Below are positions 35,462 through 47,920 of a stretch of DNA of 64,000 nt, piece after piece (within the stretch, counting starts at the first letter, position 1; every line of letters starts with the position of its first letter). The translations under genes were made by a program, and so were the position numbers. The notes below the pieces were generated by a model. That model saw only the letters and a list, made by a program, of their open reading frames with translations. It had not been told where the DNA came from and did not search any database. Origin of the DNA: Coprinus comatus (taxonomy: Eukaryota > Basidiomycota > Agaricomycetes > Agaricales > Agaricaceae); NCBI GenBank assembly GCA_034638255.1, contig JAWPGT010000068.1:54105-118104 (forward strand), in the 5' to 3' direction.

Positions 35462-37335
35462 ATGTCGTTATACAATGCATACATGGATTCGGACCCAGAT
35501 CACAGCCCTAATCTAACTTCAATAAGGCCAAGACAATCACAACAACATCCAAGCCCAAGTCGTGCACCTTCATATACAGCGGAACCATTGGAAAATGAAC
35601 AAAGAATTGCACTTAGTAATCATCATACTCGACCAAGACCTTCTGGGAGTTTTATTAAACAAAGTAAAGATGGACATGTGAGGTTAAGGTTGATTTCTCA
35701 AGAGAATGGTCTTGTTTTGCCTGTTTATGGAGTTTCAGGAGTTGTGGAAGGGTTTGTGGAATTGGATGAAGAGAAAGTTGAAGGTGTTGATAGCGTGGAA
35801 ATTAAGGTGATTGCAATTTTGCCTATTTTTTTCTTCTTTTTTGTTTGTTTTATTTTTCGTTCAAGAAATTGATGTTAAAATTATGAGGTAGATTGAAGGA
35901 CGGTTAAAGTTGAATGAAGTCGCAGAAGGTGGAACAACATCTGCTAAATTGGTTTTGGAAACGACTGTACTTTGGGAGAAAAAATCAGATGGACGAAGTT
36001 GTCCCGCTAGATTGAAATTTGGGTTTCGATTACCGATTACGTTTGTGTATGAAGGAATAGCATATGTAAGTTTATTCAAATCCCTTTTCAAACACTTTTT
36101 AAACAACGGGATGAACTTACGTTTCTTCTTCTCTTCTCTCCATCATTTGAAGCCTTTACCACCGACGTACGGTGTTAAACTAGCTGGCCTTCCCGGATTT
36201 ACCGCCAGTGTTGATGTTAGTATTACCTTCCTAGCTCATTGACCGTTTCGTTTAGCTGATAATTGATGTTTGGATTAGTATTCTGTTGGTACCTATATCA
36301 ATAGGCCAAACGCTGTATCATCCATGGTACCTGGACCACTAGTAACGAAATCGAAGACATTGGGGTTCCATTTCGGAAACATGTACGTCTTCACTTACTC
36401 TCGAATCCCTATACCATGTAATATGTCCACTAAAAAAAAAGTAAACATTAGAATTGTCAGCACACCGTTCATATACTATCCTCGAACTCGTCCAAATCAA
36501 CCCCTTCCCAATCCTCTAAGACTAATACCTCGTCAATATTTTCAATTACCACCAGACTGGCGAATATACGAAACTATTTCAAAGGCAAAATCATCCAAAC
36601 TGCACGATATTCATGTCAAATTCTATCTCCCATATTCGAGATCTTTTTGCTTAAAGCAAAAAATCCCCTTCCATTTAAGTCTTCATTTTTATGACGATGT
36701 TAGCCTTGCTACATTTTTGCCATTTGGTCCTGTTGTAGGAAGGAAACCGCAGTGGTCGAATCAAGCTGTTAATAAAGCAGTGATGAAGGTTGAGGTTCAT
36801 AGACAAGCAACTGTTGATATCCAGTGATGAATCTTTTTGTTATACATTCTGACAACTGATTGTTTATGATAGGAACGAAATCGTGACGGACGCTAAACAA
36901 GATATATGGCGAGTTGATGCGATTGGAGAGGGTATTTTCAATCTTTATGTACGTTTATACAATTCATGACCAAGTGAACAGTTTTAAAATCTAAAACGAA
37001 AAAAAAAACTAGGGCAATGAATCGTTAATGAACGCATATTTTGGAGAGATTGAAATATTCGATGCAGTTAGAATAAGTGGATTCAAAGCGGCGGGGCTTA
37101 CTGTAAAGGTGAGACCAGCATCAATCCTACTAACTTTTGACTTTTGTGTGGCAATGCTAATCAAATGTAATAATGACCGCGATGATAGGATTGCATCGTA
37201 CTTTCCATGTCACCAACCCCTGATCCTAGGAAATGTCCATTTACCGATTTTCGCCTTGTTGTTCCTATTCGGCTTGCCACGGACCCTTGGACCCCAGATG
37301 GAACTGGGATAGGGCTAGGTTCAGTCAGAAATTAG
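35462..37335 (+). CDS. Arrestin-like domain protein
   Basis: Fungal arrestin-like proteins often link membrane cargo to ubiquitin ligases. Eight exons (35462-35806, 35892-36065, 36153-36215, 36279-36382, 36452-36823, 36873-36948, 37013-37108, 37189-37335) give 458 residues. After a polar N-terminus of about 70 residues comes an arrestin-N-like domain (LVLPVYGVSGVVEGFVEL, RLKFGFRLPITFVYEG), then TPFIYYPRTRPNQPLP, and a C-terminal beta-rich part ending DCIVLSMSP...DFRLVVPIRLATDPWTP. A PPTY sequence (about residues 176-179) fits the PPxY consensus for Rsp5/Nedd4 WW domains, although it sits inside the predicted fold. The 69-nt intron after exon 4 is free of stops, so retention would add 23 residues. 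Confidence 0.82.
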
Positions 37336-37524
37336 TGTATAATATCGGACTCGATGAGACTCAATTTTCAATACTCACTTGTCATTTGTATTGTATTGTA
37401 TAACTACTCCTGTTATTTATGACGTCGTTGGAGCATCATTTCTGGACTGAGACTAGCACCGGAGATACGCTAGGACTCATAATAAACTGGCACAAACCCC
37501 AGTCCGAGAATTGACGATTAACCC

Positions 37525-37920
37525 ATGCCTTTAGCTCATCACGAAAGTAAAAGAAAAATCTCCAATGCAGGTATCCGATTACCTTCTGCTGTAGTTCCTT
37601 CACATGTAGTGGATGATGTACCCCAGCAAGGTGCGTAACAGCTTATTTGGTTAGTCTCTTTGATAGACTTAGGATCGCTGGCATCTTCATTTGTAGCATC
37701 CACGTCTCCTGGAGACGGTTCAGTCGTCCACAGTAACCATCGTCATGGTGGAAAAGAGACGTACGACGAGCTATATAATTTGGGTGTGAGATATGAGGAA
37801 TTAAAGAGTTATGCTCCGGCTAATGAAGTGGCCGGTGAGAAGAAGGTGCCGTTCAAAGATCAAGTGAAAGGCATGTCTTGTATTTATATGATAGATGCTC
37901 CCATGTTGACACTAGCGTAA
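37525..37920 (+). CDS. Candidate small conserved protein, 3' end unresolved
   Basis: Start ATG 37525. The frame reads SKRKISNAGIRLPSAVVPS and, after a 36-nt segment that looks like a very short intron (about 37631-37666, gtgcgt...gatag), continues LASSFVASTSPGDGSVVHSN, HRHGGKETYDELYNLGVRYE, VPFKDQVKG. This is compositionally convincing and looks like a conserved fungal protein of unknown function. The end is unclear: the frame closes at 37920, but a GC-type donor (gcatgt) after CAAGTGAAAG could lead to further exons up to about 38170. The gene lies 330 bp upstream of the queuosine salvage gene on the same strand. Confidence 0.5.
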
Positions 37921-38253
37921 GACATTGCTCAGGTGAATTAATCTCATTTCCATTGATTGGAATTAAATAATAATAATTTTGAGGATAGAAAACTTGTGAA
38001 GCAGTGAGTATGAATCTCCCATCTCCTTTAATTGTATGCTGAATTGCGCAGATCCTGCACAGAAATGGCCATGATTATAACCGCAAGGTACGTTGTGTAC
38101 AGGGGTAGTTGAAATATGCGCTGATAGATTATAAAAATAGACAAGTGGGGAGGAAAAGAGATAAGATAAGATCGGCTGGCGGAGATCTCGGAGATAGGAC
38201 CACGTCAGTTGTAAATTTCTAGCGCTTAGTTAGTCAATTGCTTCAAATACTTC

Positions 38254-39743
38254 ATGAATCCTGTTGTCCATAGTTCCGAGCATGCATACGCTGTAGGACC
38301 TTTGCCTTCTATGTGTCCTAGTCTGTTATCCTCAAACTTCTTGCTAGGCAACGGACCTAGTGCAAATTAACCCAGGCGGCGTAAAGATAGCTGCAAACTA
38401 TGTTCGTCAACTTGATGCTTCGCATTCTACTCCTATCGTTATCTCACTAGCCTCCTTTCTAACCAGATCAAAAATCGTCTTCAACACGACGCATATACCC
38501 CACGGTCATGGCGTACCCACCCGTTGCATATATGCGCTCCTGAGCCTTATGATTCGGATCATCCGTTGACGAAAACCGTCCTTGATTGGATATTTCTCAT
38601 TTCATCTCTCAACTTCAGTTTCTGGTCTCCACTTGAAGGATCAAAGAAGAGATACGGTGTCGAGTGGTATTCTGATTGGGAACAAGCAAAAAAGTGTGGA
38701 CATGGGCAACGACAAACATTTACGGGATATTGGAGTCTCGTCGCTGCTCTAGATCGAGGTATTTGTGGTGTTCTTTTTTTCTTCTTACGTTAAATTTTTT
38801 AAAACACGTTTCAGCGTTATGGGACGAGGATATACCTTTTGTAGACCCAGAGTTCTACTCCTCGGAAACTCTCTGTCCAGACTCGCTTATTGAACATGTG
38901 TTTCGTCACGCAAATGAGTCTATCGAATCCATGCCTTTAATACAAGAACGGATACGAATCATTCGCCAAGTTGGTTCCATTTTAACAAACGTAAGGACGT
39001 GGAAGCTTTTAGCCATGTGATTTATATTTTTAATATCAACATCTAGAAATTCCAAGGTTCATTCAAGGGCTTCATTGCAGAGTTTCACAAAAGATATCAC
39101 AACAATGGATCTGCTCTTGACCTCGTGAAAATGGTCACTGAAACATTTCCTCCTTTCAGAGACCAAGTCCTTTATCAAGGCCGAACGGGTAAGAGAAAAA
39201 TTTTTTTTTTCACATTAATTTCCAATCAGTTTAACAATTCTGGGGTTGTCAGTATATTTCTGGAAGCGAGCCCAGATTCTTGTTGCAGAACTCTGGGCTG
39301 CATTCTACCCTCCTTCTCCGGACATACCACACCCAATCTTCCCAGGTACGCTTGGACCACGCATACATGAACTTACGATGTTCGCCGATTACCGAGTGCC
39401 CCAAATATTGCATCATCTCCGTATCCTGGAGTACCCACCTTCCCTGATGCAACAACTCCGATCAGGTCTAGACTTCTTACCTGGCTGTAGAGAAGAAGTA
39501 AGTCTACGTGCCGCAAGTATCGTAGCCGTTGAAAGAGTGCGAGATGAAATCCTTCGGTTATTCGCCGAGACTCGGGAGAAAGGCAAAGATGAACACCCTT
39601 TACAGATGGTTGTTAGTAGTGTGCTTATTGATTTCTATCTATGGGATCTTGCCAAGAGGATAGAAAGTGGGGAAGAGAAGGTTGAGGGAATAGAAACTGC
39701 GGAGTTGGCCCCTGTTCATCGTACCCGAAGCATCTGGTACTGA
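38254..39743 (+). CDS. QNG1: Queuosine 5'-phosphate N-glycosylase / queuosine salvage protein (DUF2419)
   Basis: This family releases the base queuine from queuosine 5'-phosphate so that tRNA can be modified from scavenged material. Six exons (38254-38292, 38348-38401, 38467-38758, 38815-38990, 39047-39188, 39253-39743) give 397 residues. Seen: NPVVHSSEHAYAATDLVQI, RSWRTHPLHICAPEP, DWIFLISSLNFSFW, RYGVEWYSDW, GYWSLVAALDRALWDEDIP, FKGFIAEFHKRYHNNGSALD, YFWKRAQILVAELWAAF and the highly conserved MFADYRVPQILHHLRILEY, with FLPGCREEVSLRAASIVAVE close to the C-terminus. The first coding exon is 39 nt. Length and motif order match the family well. Confidence 0.93.
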
Positions 39744-42003
39744 TTTTTCACGCAAAAAACGGGCCAGGTCTAATTCCATATAGAGTGAGCTACATACTAT
39801 ATAGTCATCCTATACTATTTCGCAACTTAGATAGACGCTACCAGCATACAGTATCTTCCAATAATGTATTTACTAAGTCTATAATCTATTGACCTATAGT
39901 AATTGGAGTTCTCGTCACTGCTACAGTTTCGCAAACTCGAAGAGATGTCACTCTTTTCTCTCCCTCGGCCCATATCTATTAAAGATCCAACACCCGCCAA
40001 CGAAAATCATCTTGGCAAGCCTCGAACATGATCCAATTATGAAAGGGAATAAAGATGAAGAGTAATAGGTGTGGGCACTAACGTAACAGTATATTATTTC
40101 TTATAGGGACAGGGGATAACAAATCCTTGGGGAATTGGGCATTGGGTATTTTCTTTGTTCCACAAAAAAAAAAGCACGAACGTGGCCTGGAGTAAGGGAT
40201 AAATTTATTTGGAAATCCCCGGAAACCTGGCAACCCCAAAGTGGTCTCCAATTAAGTTCTCTGATGGTCTTTAGCAAATGTGCCATTAATCGGTGATGGA
40301 TGATGATGGGTGATGGTCTATTCCGGAGAGTAAGATATTCCATAAGTGCGAAGTTGTGTTGAAAAGTGGAAGCAGGAGAAATTCAAGTTCAGTGTATCGC
40401 ATCCATAAACCAGTTGTAAACCATTACTATTACACGTCTACATCGTCACCTAGTGACATCATCGAATAAGACACTGACGCACTGCATATAACGAGATAAA
40501 AATACTAACATGAATCGTTTCCTTCCCGTTTCCCTCACGTTCTCATATTACTACTTGTACTTTACTGTATGCACTCCCGTCTCTCTAACATAGTAACTTC
40601 GTGGCCGTTACTTCGCCCCTTCGTGAGTTATTATAATTATTCATTTTCCAGTGAACCATTCACCAATCTGATTAGTACTTGTGATCAATCAATCGATCAC
40701 ACGTTTACGGTGATGGGACCGGAGTGGTCATCATATTTCACTGTAATGACTAAATATTCATTCATGAGTTTCCAAGCTCCAACGATGTTTCTAAATAAGA
40801 AAACCCCCCAAAGTAAGGGATTTTCCAGTGTTTCCGAGTTTCCGGGGGTTTCCAAATAAGTTGATCCATGCATACTTCTGACATACTGACTACATACAAA
40901 TTTCGATTACATACTAAATAGGTAGTCAAGCTGTCAGGTCCAAGGGTCAAATTTTCAAAAATATCTTCATTCATCTCGTTTATAAATAGGCCTTCCGGTT
41001 TCTGTGATTTACCGATTAAATATTATTCAGTTTATTTTGTGGGGGTGAAAAATAAAATAATTGTTGTATGTTATTTTTATGGTATACATAGCCACTCCCC
41101 ACAGTCTTACTTAGCGGTTATATAACCACCTAAAATGAACTGCGTGAAATTTTCTTCGACCAATGTGTTTTTTTTTCTGTTGGGGTTGAGTATACGAAGT
41201 GCCAACAATTGAATGGGAGAAGAAAAAAATAATTAACTTAAATAAAATTGCCGCCGGCTTGTTCATAATCACATTTTATCCAGAAAAAATGGAAAACGAG
41301 AACAAGAGAGAGAGAGAGAGAGAGAGAAATCTCCGAGGTCCCCAATAAGTGATTTCGAAACTTTTCACACAAGAAGCATACGTCATACATTTCTCCATCT
41401 CTCCCAATAATTCCAATATTCACACACGTTCTAGATATCCATGGCATCAAATTGAAATGAATTACATGCATACCGAATAAAACGTTGTTATGTATGGCAC
41501 TTAAGTACATATGCCACTACCTTTTTGAAATGTTGAAGGGCGCGCCCACTGTTAAAATCATCCGGCACAACCGGTAAGATGAATTTTCAGTCCCGATTCA
41601 GTCTCGTCCGCCGCGATCATCTTATCCCGTGTGACGAAATACGTACCCACAACTGCTTTTTTTATAAAATAAGTACCTCTACCTTATCTATGCGCTGCAC
41701 TGTGCGGAAACGAGATAAAGTAATATATGGGGGAGCATCAATCATTTGAACTTTTCTAATAAGATAATATATGGGCGGTGCACTGGCGGTGCGATAGCTG
41801 TCTGTCTATGAACCGTATACGATCAAAAGGACCAATGGAGTCGACAATCATTGTACTGACCATGTATTACATAGTATATATATTACATATCTGATTTTAT
41901 TCCAGATTTTAACACGCAGATTACAACATTATTTTACAAATTCCTAACAGTGTTGTTAACCAACAACCCCTTAACTCACGATCATCCCTTACACGCTGCG
42001 CAT
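39744..42003. other. Gene-free interval with an (AG)n microsatellite
   Basis: 2.26 kb between two converging genes. It contains an (AG)n run at 41305-41326 and several homopolymer runs. I see no gene here. Open frames are short and overlap each other on both strands. Confidence 0.5.
41305..41326. repeat. (AG)n microsatellite
   Basis: Eleven uninterrupted AG dinucleotides. Confidence 0.95.
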
Positions 42004-44824
42004 TTACCAAGACATGTCCGCATCCGAGTCTGAATCGTTATCATCTTCCTCAGACGACATATCAGTAGTAATACTACGTATCGCAAAAACATCGGCCTTT
42101 CCTTCTTCTCGGAGGATACTATAATGATAGATATTAATCAGTACAAAAACCCGAATTATTATCAAGCCCGTCAAGAGAGGAACTCACTGATCAAACATAC
42201 TTATCGTACTCCTTTCGGATACGTCTGCTTCAGGGTCCGACTCTCCCGTTGTATAAAATCCCATAAGGGCACGGTAATAACTGATCCGGTCTTCAGTTCC
42301 GTCACTACTAAGTTGTCGGACCTGTGCCGGTGAACGTGATAAATCTTGAGCGCAAGGCGAACATGGGGTTGGACTGTGGAGAACCATATGCTTCTCTACT
42401 CCAGACGTCACAATATGTAGAAAGTGGGGATGGATTACGGCGCTATTAACAATAGAGTTATGACCTGATCCTCGTGATTAAATTTCATTCTAACTATTTC
42501 TTTTGGTATCTGTAGGTTAAAGAAACTTACCCGTGAGCCGACACAAGGGCGTCGAAAGTTCCAAAGGGATATATTTGGTTTCGTTCGGGCTGGTGGTATA
42601 AGCTGTGGTGGCCGATAAAAACACACTATAAATATAGATTTAACTTGTGATTTTCACCTGTGGTGCCAGCCTGGCTTTCACGACCCCACTCATCACCGGT
42701 TATCTCTTGCCTCTGACTCACAAGATCTGACGTTGTTGGCAGTTTCCAGACATAAACCGCAGAAATCGTCGGAGCCAGTTGCAAACAAATCATCAGTTTC
42801 GAGACCTGGTCCACCAAAACAACCGTGCTGAAGATTTCTTTGAGTTCGGAGTTCTTTCAGATGATTGTCAAAGACTACCTTCATTGTACAGCTATTTGAG
42901 TAGGTTCGATCTCCTTCTGGAACTTGTGTACCATCTGGTCGGTTTTTTCCAGTCAAAACCGCTATGGGATTTTCATCGGATACAGAATACATAGTAGGAT
43001 ACCAATGCTACAAACTCAATTCAAGAAATTCTTATCATTTTTGAAAGGACGACAAACTCACTAGCATTGTAACCATGAACTTGGTGCCTGGTACGTCATT
43101 TAGTTACCGACAACTGCAAGTACAAGCGACCAAGAAAAGTTACCTTCACGGTCAAAAGTTATACTACTTGGCTCCGGGTTGCATAGATTCATATAACCAG
43201 GTTTGGTTAGTGTGGTATTATACTGTTCCAAACAGAAATTAGCCAGTATTTTTAGACATACGAGATAAAAATACCGTTCGGACAACACCTCTCCGTGATC
43301 TCGTTGCTAAAGGTCCAAACGCCATTCTTTCGTCATGTAGGCAAACTAATCCCTTTTGTTGGCTACTGAGGAATATATGCTCCATATTCGGATGATAAGC
43401 CACCCCTGTTACTTCAGATTCCAGATGTAATGTATTCTGTGCTCGTGGAGCATGGTTTCCTTCTCGCCCATCATGTCGTAAAATGCGCCCATCTTCACTG
43501 TAAATAATGATTAATAAGTATTTGAGCATGTGAAAACATGACATGGAGTCAACCTGCCACTCATAAATAGTTCATCGTAGATAGGATGACAGGTAACAGA
43601 GCGTGTAGTGTCCTTTTAAAATCATCAGAAGTTGAAGGTTTTAGAGCAAAAGATCAGGGAAAAATATGCGTACATCATGCCATGAGATTATTGAATCTGG
43701 TCGGTGTATCGTTTCCGAGACTTGAGTAAGAGAGGTTCCAAGAAACGAGGCGTCATATTTATATATGTTATTATCTATACCAGCTCTGAATATAATAAAT
43801 ATTAATCAGTACGTTCATGACAATTCATAAACGAGTGAAAATATTGAATATTGAACCTACGCGAGTAAATATCGATTTGTGGCAGAGAAATTTAGAGACA
43901 ATATATTAGACTATGCAGGATTATAAGCTTCTATGTAGAAACATACGGTACAGGACCTACTTTCGGACCAACAAAGGTTTCTATAGGTTTCTGGATATCT
44001 TCCTGATAGAAGTCCCAAATGCGAATATTCAGATCTAAAGACATTACAGTTTATAATCATACCTCAAGCTTGTTCGCAACCAAGAAAAAATAAATAGAAC
44101 ATACCATCACCGCCGCTTGCCAAAAATTGACCTTGTCCATTCGTAAATGCAAGCGCATTAACACAAGACGTGTGGCCAACCAATTTCCTAAATAAACGTA
44201 CAAAGAAACCAGTACACGTTGAGACCATCAGCGCCCACAAATCACGTCAAAAGTCCCCGAGGCATCAAAAAAAAAGAAAAAACAGATATGATCATTAGGG
44301 GCCTATTTCAGGTAAAACAGCAACGACTCAGCCATAAGTAACTATAACCTGTCAACTCTTGGTCCCTCGGGCGTTCAGGTTTCAAGCCTCAGGGCCTAGT
44401 GCAAACAATTAATAGCTCCAAGGATAGCTGTAATCCACATTGGCAACAAGCGACCAAGAAAACCAAGAACATTGTTTCTTGACGCAAAGCACATGCCCCA
44501 CAGAACCCGAGATTAATACCCCAATGAATTCAATAACAAAACACTGTGCATCCGAGTTGTTGCACATTTACCCCAAAATTCCTCAACTGATCCCACCCCA
44601 ACTGTCAATGGGCAAGATCATAAGACCAAGAAACCCGGAAAAACTGAAACAAAACAGAAGATAAATAATCAATTTTGATCTATTTACCTCGAATACTGAA
44701 ACCCCTTCGCAATGATGGATTCTAATACATCCGCTCTGGTCTTATTAATATTGGCCGGTTGAGCAGAGCGTATTGCACTGTAGTTGTTGAATAGTGACCT
44801 TCGCCCAGTTCGTTCGGGATACAT
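42004..44824 (-). CDS. DCAF5-like WD40-repeat protein (DDB1/CUL4-associated), frame disrupted
   Basis: DCAF5 proteins are substrate receptors of CUL4-DDB1 ubiquitin ligases. I place 14 exons, from 44824-44688 and 44187-44105 down to 42464-42188 and 42118-42004. Seen: LFNNYSAIRSAQPANINKTR, RKLVGHTSCVNALAFTNGQG, LNIRIWDFYQEDIQKP, SNILSLNFSATNRYLLAAG, EDGRILRHDGREG, YSNSCTMKHGCFGGPG, LFATGSDDFCG, YVWKLP, GHNSIVNSAVIHPHFL, IVTSGVEKHMVLHSP, and an acidic tail. Order and spacing match DCAF5/WDR22. Two problems: SDDFCG and YVWKLP are adjacent but one base out of frame (an extra T at the TTT, plus-strand AAA 42754-42756), and exon 12 (42625-42531) needs the opposite one-base shift to read LSATTAYTTSP...RLTGH. 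Read literally, translation stops at about 42693. Intron 1 is unusually long (500 nt). An error at homopolymers or a decaying gene are both possible. Confidence 0.8.
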
Positions 44825-44946
44825 GGAGGAATGTGTTTGATGAAGAAAGAGTTACGCTGAATAACGTTGAAGCCATAAAGGTGACCAACATGCCATTGAG
44901 GGCTGTAACAAGCCTCCATAGATATTACACTCTCTAAATAGAGTAA
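44825..44946. promoter_or_regulatory. Short divergent gap between DCAF5-like gene and tRNA-Cys
   Basis: Only 122 bp separate the protein start from the tRNA 5' end, so the Pol II promoter must overlap or adjoin the tRNA gene. An in-frame ATG at 44919 opens a different, spurious frame. Confidence 0.4.
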
Positions 44947-45027
44947 GTCTCGATAGCTAAGTGGTATAGCATGCGATTGCAGTTAGCTGATATCGCAGGG
45001 TCCGGTGTTCGAACCACCGTCGGGACT
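44947..45027 (+). tRNA. tRNA-Cys (anticodon GCA) with a short intron
   Basis: Acceptor stem GTCTCGA/TCGGGAC (one G-T pair), T arm with loop TTCGAAC, discriminator T as usual for cysteine. The anticodon stem TGCGA/TCGCA encloses 16 nt, best read as the loop TTGCAGA interrupted after position 37 by a 9-nt intron (TTAGCTGAT). The anticodon is GCA. The total length is 81 nt. Confidence 0.9.
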
Positions 45028-45587
45028 TCATCTTTTGATCCGCATTTTCCCTCCTGCCATCTCCTGGTTTTTTTTGCTCAAGTAAATAGATAGATGGCAC
45101 GGCAGTCTAAGGTCAAACAAACGAACAATAGTACTAAATAGAATATATATGTATATATGCTTACGCACACAATGCTAGTAGGGATGGAGCGAGTAGTAAA
45201 AAGAACTATGCATACGGCGGATATTGACAACCGAAGAAATTACCATCACCGACAAGCAGACAAAGCCAAATCCAAAATACTAACGAAACATTAGAGAACA
45301 GACAAAAAAAGAACAGGATTTATCAAAACAAACAAACAAAACTCTATGAGGGTGTATCTATGAGATGTGTGTGGGCGTTTCCGCATAAAATAGAGAGAGA
45401 CATAAGAAACAGAAGGGGGAGGGGGCATAAGAGTAAAAGAAAACAGTTCAGGTCCCAGTGTCCTTGGATTTATCATAAAACCAGCGCGTTCCAAAGGGTC
45501 ATATCATCTAAAAGCCCAAAAAAAAAGCTCCAAAAGCGTCCGAAACATCAACAGAAGAAGTCGTAAATCTAAAAAAAAAACGAAGGA
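45028..45587. other. Intergenic, 3' flank of the repressor gene
   Basis: 560 bp between the tRNA and the stop of the minus-strand Cre1 gene. A-rich homopolymers are frequent. No gene was seen. Confidence 0.5.
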
Positions 45588-47827
<2,240 letters not shown>

Positions 47828-47887
47828 TTGGATGGGAGAGAGGAGTTGTGGGGAAGACTATAAAGGGCGGCCATTTTTCCACGGTCT

Positions 47888-47920
47888 GCTAAGTGGTTGC
47901 TAAGTGTCTGCTAAGTGCTC
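47888..47920. promoter_or_regulatory. Three tandem 11-bp GCTAAGTG repeats upstream of Cre1
   Basis: GCTAAGTGGTT, GCTAAGTGTCT and GCTAAGTGCTC follow each other without a gap, 61 to 93 bp before the Cre1 start codon. The 11-bp period puts the repeated octamer on one face of the helix, as expected for a cooperative protein-binding site. Confidence 0.7.

Noticed and set aside
44722..44919. 65-residue minus-strand frame starting at 44919 as the N-terminus of the WD40 gene
   Set aside because: A different frame starting at ATG 44824 joins exon 2 in phase and gives a credible N-terminus. The longer frame ends in a stop and would begin 28 bp from the tRNA.
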